Of a stretch of DNA of 64,000 nt, positions 60,297-64,000 are shown one piece after another. The notes under the pieces are model-generated. The model made no database searches and had not been told where the DNA came from. It was given only the letters and a program-made list of their open reading frames with translations. Made by a program: the position numbers and the translations under genes. The stretch lies in the NCBI RefSeq assembly GCF_000620805.1, contig NZ_KK211187.1:2605389-2669388 (forward strand). Direction: 5' to 3'. Within the stretch, counting starts at the first letter, position 1; each line of letters starts with the position of its first letter. Source of the DNA: Exiguobacterium undae DSM 14481 (GTDB taxonomy: Bacteria; Bacillota; Bacilli; Exiguobacteriales; Exiguobacteriaceae).

Positions 60297-61445
60297 TTAT
60301 TCCCCCTCTTGTCCTCTAAATTGATGAATCGTCCCGCGGTGAATCGTCTGTTCCACTTCCAAATCAGGACTTAATACCACAAAATCCGCATCTTTTCCTT
60401 GTTCAAGCCGCCCTTTTTGTGTCAGACCAAACTCTTCCGCTTGATTGACCGATGTCATTTGCACGGCTTGTTCCAGTGAACAGCCGGTGAACGCAATGAT
60501 ATTGCGAAGCGCCTGATCCATCGTCAAGACACTTCCTGCTAAATTGCCAGTCGCAAGCCGCGCAGCCCCGTCCTTCACATATACCGCCTGTCCGCCTAAT
60601 TCATACTCTCCGTCCGCTAAACCTTTTGCCCGCATCGCATCGGTGATGACCGTCAATCGTTCCGGACCTTTCATCCGGTAAGCGAATTCGACCATCTCTT
60701 TTGAACTGTGGATGCCGTCCGGAATAATCTCGGCGAACACCGTCCGCTCCAACAGACAGTACCCGACCGTCCCCGGTTCACGATGATGCAAGGCCCGCAT
60801 CTGATTGTAAAGATGTGTTCCGTGCGTTACCGCACCAGAACGATTTTGTTCAAACGTCGCGTCTGTATGACCGGCAGAAGGAATCGCCCCTGTCTCTCGG
60901 ACGGCCGCTTCAAATGCCCGTGCGCCCGGTCGTTCCGGTGCATACGTGACCAGTTTAATCTGATTCCCGGAAGCCTGTTGCCAGTTCAGGAACTGTTCGA
61001 CGCTCGGTTCGACGATGTGTTCCAAAGGCTGTGCACCGGCATAATCCGGATTGATGAACGGTCCTTCGAGATGGATTCCCTCGACCGTCGTTTGGCGAGA
61101 AGCTATGACCTCCTCCGCGACTTCCAAGGCTTTCGTAATCTGGTCCCAGTCTTGGGTGATCGTCGTCGCAAAAAAGGAAGTGACACCTTCCGCAAGCATC
61201 GCTTCACTGAAACGGATCAATCCGTCCCGGCTCGCATCCATCGTGTCGACATCGTATCCGCCATGGACATGAATATCAATCATTCCCGGTATCAACCGTT
61301 TTCCTTTTAAATCGATGACTGTCTCTTCACGTGGAATGTACTCCGTCATCTCACCGATTTCTTCGATGACATGATCGAATCGGATGTAGCCGTCGTGAAT
61401 GATCGTCTGACCTGTATAAATTTCTGCATGAATGATACTTGTCAT
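60297..61445 (-). CDS. nagA: N-acetylglucosamine-6-phosphate deacetylase
   Basis: The 382-residue amidohydrolase removes acetate from GlcNAc-6-P. Metal and substrate motifs: GMIDIHVHGGYDVDTMDAS (near 54), HLEGPFINPDYAGAQ (near 125), AGHTDATFEQ (near 190), THGTHLYNQMRALHHREPG (near 208) and VITDAMRAKG (near 270, catalytic Asp). It is the first gene of nagAB. The leader contains the NagR operator overlapping a TATACA-17-TATACT promoter. ATG 61445 follows AAAGGGAGCG. Confidence 0.94.
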   Translation of the reverse strand: MTSIIHAEIYTGQTIIHDGYIRFDHVIEEIGEMTEYIPREETVIDLKGKRLIPGMIDIHVHGGYDVDTMDASRDGLIRFSEAMLAEGVTSFFATTITQDWDQITKALEVAEEVIASRQTTVEGIHLEGPFINPDYAGAQPLEHIVEPSVEQFLNWQQASGNQIKLVTYAPERPGARAFEAAVRETGAIPSAGHTDATFEQNRSGAVTHGTHLYNQMRALHHREPGTVGYCLLERTVFAEIIPDGIHSSKEMVEFAYRMKGPERLTVITDAMRAKGLADGEYELGGQAVYVKDGAARLATGNLAGSVLTMDQALRNIIAFTGCSLEQAVQMTSVNQAEEFGLTQKGRLEQGKDADFVVLSPDLEVEQTIHRGTIHQFRGQEGE

Positions 61446-61510
61446 GTTTTCGCTCCCTTTCGGTTCATGATTCCGGCCGTCAATGTTTCTTCTTCCTCAG
61501 TATAACGCGA

Positions 61511-61539
61511 TTGATTCTAGTTGTATAGACCTTTATACA
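61511..61539 (+). promoter_or_regulatory. Plus-strand promoter divergent from nagA, overlapping the NagR operator
   Basis: TTGATT (61511-61516) and TATACA (61534-61539) are exactly 17 bases apart on the plus strand, facing away from nagA into the structured intergenic region. The -10 box is the right half of the operator palindrome. Confidence 0.45.
61522..61539. promoter_or_regulatory. NagR-type operator at nagA
   Basis: TGTATA-N6-TATACA (plus strand) is a clear inverted repeat; on the minus strand it contains GTCTATAC, the HutC-family GT-N-TA-N-AC core. Fourteen bases are shared with the nagE operator. It covers the -35 region of nagA (TATACA-17-TATACT on the minus strand). Confidence 0.7.
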
Positions 61540-61571
61540 TTTAACCGTGAATAGAAAAATGAAGCTGATTC

Positions 61572-61728
61572 AAAAAAGAATCACTCGTCTTTTCACGCCC
61601 TTTCCTCAGGCGAGACACAAGCCCATTTTCCTGCCTCATTCAAGCAGGAAAGCGGATCTTGTTTGTCTCTGACAGCGCAAAATGCGCTTTTGCCTGTAGG
61701 AGTTGCGTGTAACGAGTAATTCTTTTTT
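61572..61728. ncRNA. Long rod-like structured element, candidate small RNA or giant bidirectional terminator
   Basis: Nested pairings form one rod: GAATCACTCGT (61578-61588) with ACGAGTAATTC (61712-61722), CACGC with GCGTG, CAGGC with GCCTG, GAGACACAAG (61612-61621) with CTTGTTTGTCTC (61658-61669), and TTCCTGC with GCAGGAA capped by a 9-base loop. A side hairpin AGCGC/GCGCT (61674-61688) sits on one side of the central bubble. Six T follow the closing stem on the plus strand (61723-61728) and six on the minus strand (complement of 61572-61577), so either strand could be transcribed. The plus-strand promoter at 61511-61539 would start an RNA of about 180 nt. The outline recalls 6S RNA, but I recognise no conserved sequence. 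Confidence 0.5.
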
Positions 61729-61735
61729 ACGAGAT

Positions 61736-61797
61736 AAGGGTGGCAGATTATCATTCTGCCACCCTTACCTTTGGAGAGACTGACTTTTGAGTCAGTC
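61736..61797. other. Two strong hairpins 3' of mprF
   Basis: AAGGGTGGCAGA pairs perfectly with TCTGCCACCCTT (61736-61766, 12 bp, 7-base loop) and GACTGAC with GTCAGTC (61778-61797). Neither has a T-run on either strand, so they are probably 3' UTR structures of mprF rather than classical terminators. Confidence 0.6.
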
Positions 61798-61842
61798 CTA
61801 TTTTGTATAGCGACTGCCTCGGAAGCAATCCTTCTTGAGTCG

Positions 61843-64000
61843 TTACGGCAATAAAATCCGATCTTTTTTCTTCGAGATGAGACGTGTTACTTTCAGGATC
61901 GCCATCGTCAAAGATTGGCGTTTCCGGTAAGCGAGATAACGTCCTTCCCACTTCGGATCATATTTTTCTTTGTACCGTCTTAAGCCGGTGAAACTGTACA
62001 TATACCGGATGTTATTAAAGACGTCTGCTGCAACCCGCTCCTGCCAAAAGGACGTCTCGTCCTCTCCGACTGACGATAACGGTGCCATCCCCATATTGAA
62101 CGTATGGTAGCCGTTGTCTTTCGCATAATCGAACAAGCGGATGAACATCGCGTCCATGATACCGTTTGGTCCGTCCGGACGAAAACGCATCAAATCAATC
62201 GACAAAACACCTTCTTGGTAAGCAGGCATGAAAGTCATGAAACCAAGCATCTGTCCCTCTGCATCCCGCATCACACCAATCGGCGCTTGGTTCAGATAGG
62301 TTTCCTTAAAATAACCTAGCGAAAATCCTTTTTCAGACTTTCCACCTAACCACTCATCCGAGACATCACGCAATTGGTGCAGGAACTCTTCTGTAAAGGG
62401 AGGCGAAATAACATCAAACGTCATTTCCTCCCGCTCAAAACGATTTTTAATCGAGCGCAATCCGGCCCGCTTTTTCCCTGAGACCGTGAAGCTTGTAATA
62501 TCAACGATCGCTTCTTCACCCAGTTTAAAGAAGTTGAAGCCAAAATCGTGATACAACGACATATTTTGCGCTTGAATCTGATAGATATTCGGGATGTAGC
62601 CCAAGTCTTCAACCCGGCGTAAAAAGCAGGCAATCAGTTGTGAATGTTCTTCCGGATCACCGCTCGGATCACCGAGCATCATGATTCGATTGCCCGTCTG
62701 ACTGAACTGGATGAACGAACGATTGGATTCCGAGAAGAAAAATCGTTTGTCCCCTAAAAAAGCCAGATGACTTAAGTAGTTCCCCCCTTGCTCTGCCAAA
62801 ACCTGCCGCACTTTTTGTTCATCTAACTTTTCTCCCAATACCGGTTGATTAAATGTATTGAACAAACGGATGAACACAAGCGTGTAGACCAGGGCAAAGA
62901 TCGAGGCACTCGCCGCGAACATAAAGATTTCATGTGCCGGGTAGACTTTTGTTCCATCTGCAGAACCGAGTGTATAAAAGGCGTATCCAAAAAAGATGAA
63001 GCCGCCGATGTATAAAAATCCGGCAATTGCTGAACGAATCAGCCGTGTCGTCGTGATCAAGGTCCGTTCCCGTTGAAACGCGTTCCGCGACATCATCACC
63101 AGGATGAGAACAATCAAGACGATGGACAACGAAATCAGATTAAATCCACGGAGAGCCATCCCGATGAGGGCAAAGACCGATGCGCCATATACCATATACA
63201 ACGAACGTTTTGTCCGCCGGTATAAGGAGGGCGCGAGTAACACATACAGAAGACCGCCCATTAAAAAGAAACTGTTGGCAAGCAATAATAACTCATGCGG
63301 CAGACGGGCCTCCAGGTATTCGTATTGAGTGGAGTTAGGCGGTAAAATCGCCAATCCCCAAATCGTAATTCCGGCCAGTAACGTAATCAAGGCGAGCGTA
63401 AAGTGCCGCACCTTGCTTAAAAAGCGTAATTGAAGCCGCCAGATGACTCCTCCGACTTCAACGGACGGTCCAACAATCGGTTTGTCTTCAATCATTTTGA
63501 CGACCGGACCACTGAATTCACGTGCCGAGAAAATCACACCAATCACAAACGGAATCAAGTAATAGACCAGTCGATAAATCAACAGTCCCGTCAAGACGAT
63601 TCCTTCTTCGACGCCGGCGCGTTGCATTCCGATCAAAAAGACCAAGTCGAACGAACCAAATCCACCGGGAACCATCGAAATCAATCCAGCTGTCGCTGCG
63701 ATGATGAAGACGCCGATGACTTTTGAAAAGCTGACATCCGTTCCGAGCGCCGCCAAGATGAAGTAGACAACGACTCCGGCACTGAACCATTCCGCGAGTG
63801 ACACTAACGAATACAGGGCAATCGAAGACGGACGGATGCTGCTGCTCCCCCGTCGGAACGTAAACAGCAGATAAACCGGGAAGAAAAAGGCCACACCGAT
63901 AATGACCGGCCATAACCATTTTTTCAGATCCAGCACTTCAAATGCCGGGAAAATGTTCAGCAACGACAAAGCAGACAAGATGGATAATCCACTGATTAAT
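61843..64000 (-). CDS. mprF: Phosphatidylglycerol lysyltransferase MprF, 5' end beyond window
   Basis: The frame is open to the right edge (codons upstream of 63978 read LISGLSILSALSLL), so the N-terminal part is missing; about 719 codons are visible, of some 850 usual for MprF. The visible N-terminal portion is the flippase domain with many helices (IIAATAGLISMVPGGFGSFD). The C-terminal half is the soluble synthase domain (GNATxGNAT fold): GDKRFFFSESNRSFIQFSQT, MMLGDPSGDPEEHSQL, RSIKNRFEREEMTFDVI, MGFxTFMPAY-like block and FNMGMAPLSSVGE. It transfers lysine (or alanine) from tRNA to phosphatidylglycerol and flips the lipid, giving resistance to cationic peptides. Confidence 0.9.
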   Translation of the reverse strand, partial: LISGLSILSALSLLNIFPAFEVLDLKKWLWPVIIGVAFFFPVYLLFTFRRGSSSIRPSSIALYSLVSLAEWFSAGVVVYFILAALGTDVSFSKVIGVFIIAATAGLISMVPGGFGSFDLVFLIGMQRAGVEEGIVLTGLLIYRLVYYLIPFVIGVIFSAREFSGPVVKMIEDKPIVGPSVEVGGVIWRLQLRFLSKVRHFTLALITLLAGITIWGLAILPPNSTQYEYLEARLPHELLLLANSFFLMGGLLYVLLAPSLYRRTKRSLYMVYGASVFALIGMALRGFNLISLSIVLIVLILVMMSRNAFQRERTLITTTRLIRSAIAGFLYIGGFIFFGYAFYTLGSADGTKVYPAHEIFMFAASASIFALVYTLVFIRLFNTFNQPVLGEKLDEQKVRQVLAEQGGNYLSHLAFLGDKRFFFSESNRSFIQFSQTGNRIMMLGDPSGDPEEHSQLIACFLRRVEDLGYIPNIYQIQAQNMSLYHDFGFNFFKLGEEAIVDITSFTVSGKKRAGLRSIKNRFEREEMTFDVISPPFTEEFLHQLRDVSDEWLGGKSEKGFSLGYFKETYLNQAPIGVMRDAEGQMLGFMTFMPAYQEGVLSIDLMRFRPDGPNGIMDAMFIRLFDYAKDNGYHTFNMGMAPLSSVGEDETSFWQERVAADVFNNIRYMYSFTGLRRYKEKYDPKWEGRYLAYRKRQSLTMAILKVTRLISKKKDRILLP

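Noticed and set aside
61736-61766. T-box-like AAGGGTGGCA sequence
   Set aside because: The stretch is one arm of a perfect 12-bp hairpin; there is no stem I, specifier loop or following terminator, and no synthetase or amino acid gene downstream.

Overview
The window reads as a chromosome segment of a low-to-mid GC Gram-positive bacterium of the order Bacillales, most likely Exiguobacterium. This is an inference from gene content (SwrC-type RND pump, CrtI/CrtN-type carotenoid oxidoreductase, NagR/NagE/NagAB, OpuC, L-box lysC, MprF, YkyA, YhfH, CsbD), strong AGGAGG-type ribosome-binding sites, frequent TTG/GTG starts, and sites resembling CodY, CcpA, SigB, WalR and NagR boxes. No insertion sequence, prophage, CRISPR array or replication origin was seen. 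Two membrane-protein genes run off the edges: a CNNM/CorC protein at the left and mprF at the right.

Layout. 1-11 kb: membrane proteins (CNNM/CorC, DUF456, DUF2254), an aldehyde dehydrogenase plus tautomerase pair, yidD, a quinone oxidoreductase, a large YhgE/Pip protein overlapping its TetR regulator, and a metallophosphoesterase. 11-16 kb: an EIIC-like membrane protein behind a long structured leader with a small upstream ORF and a CodY-like box, a tRNA-Val(GAC), and a SwrC-like RND pump. 16-29 kb: envelope and signalling genes: a VanY-type carboxypeptidase, a methyltransferase next to a carotenoid desaturase/oxygenase, a kinase-regulator-phosphatase operon divergent from a His/Met-rich YdhK lipoprotein, a second tRNA-Val(GAC), and a polysaccharide deacetylase-ykyA pair behind a WalR-type box. 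28-44 kb: nagE, csbD, rocD, a PAS-GGDEF-EAL protein, a basic amino-acid antiporter, mgtC, an oppA-like gene, adenine deaminase, a gamma carbonic anhydrase, an unrecognised two-peptide micro-operon, and the opuC osmoprotectant transporter with a SigB-type promoter.

44-57 kb is biosynthetic and nearly all on the minus strand: argG-argH, then the lysine/diaminopimelate operon (L-box riboswitch, lysC-asd-dapA-dapB-dapH-ilvE-alr-lysA), plus an AlaX-type editing protein coupled to an acetyltransferase. 57-64 kb holds nagR, an LCP cell-wall ligase, nagA-nagB and mprF.

How it fits together. GlcNAc is imported and phosphorylated by NagE, deacetylated by NagA and converted to fructose-6-phosphate by NagB. 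Near-identical operators sit at nagE and nagA, and nagR lies nearby. The DAP operon supplies peptidoglycan and lysine. RocD, the APC antiporter, ArgG and ArgH serve arginine/ornithine metabolism. OpuC, CsbD and possibly the EAL protein look SigB-linked.

The least explained elements are a long rod-like inverted structure between nagA and mprF with a promoter overlapping the NagR operator, the structured leader at 11.0-11.26 kb, and the two-peptide operon at 40.4-40.7 kb.
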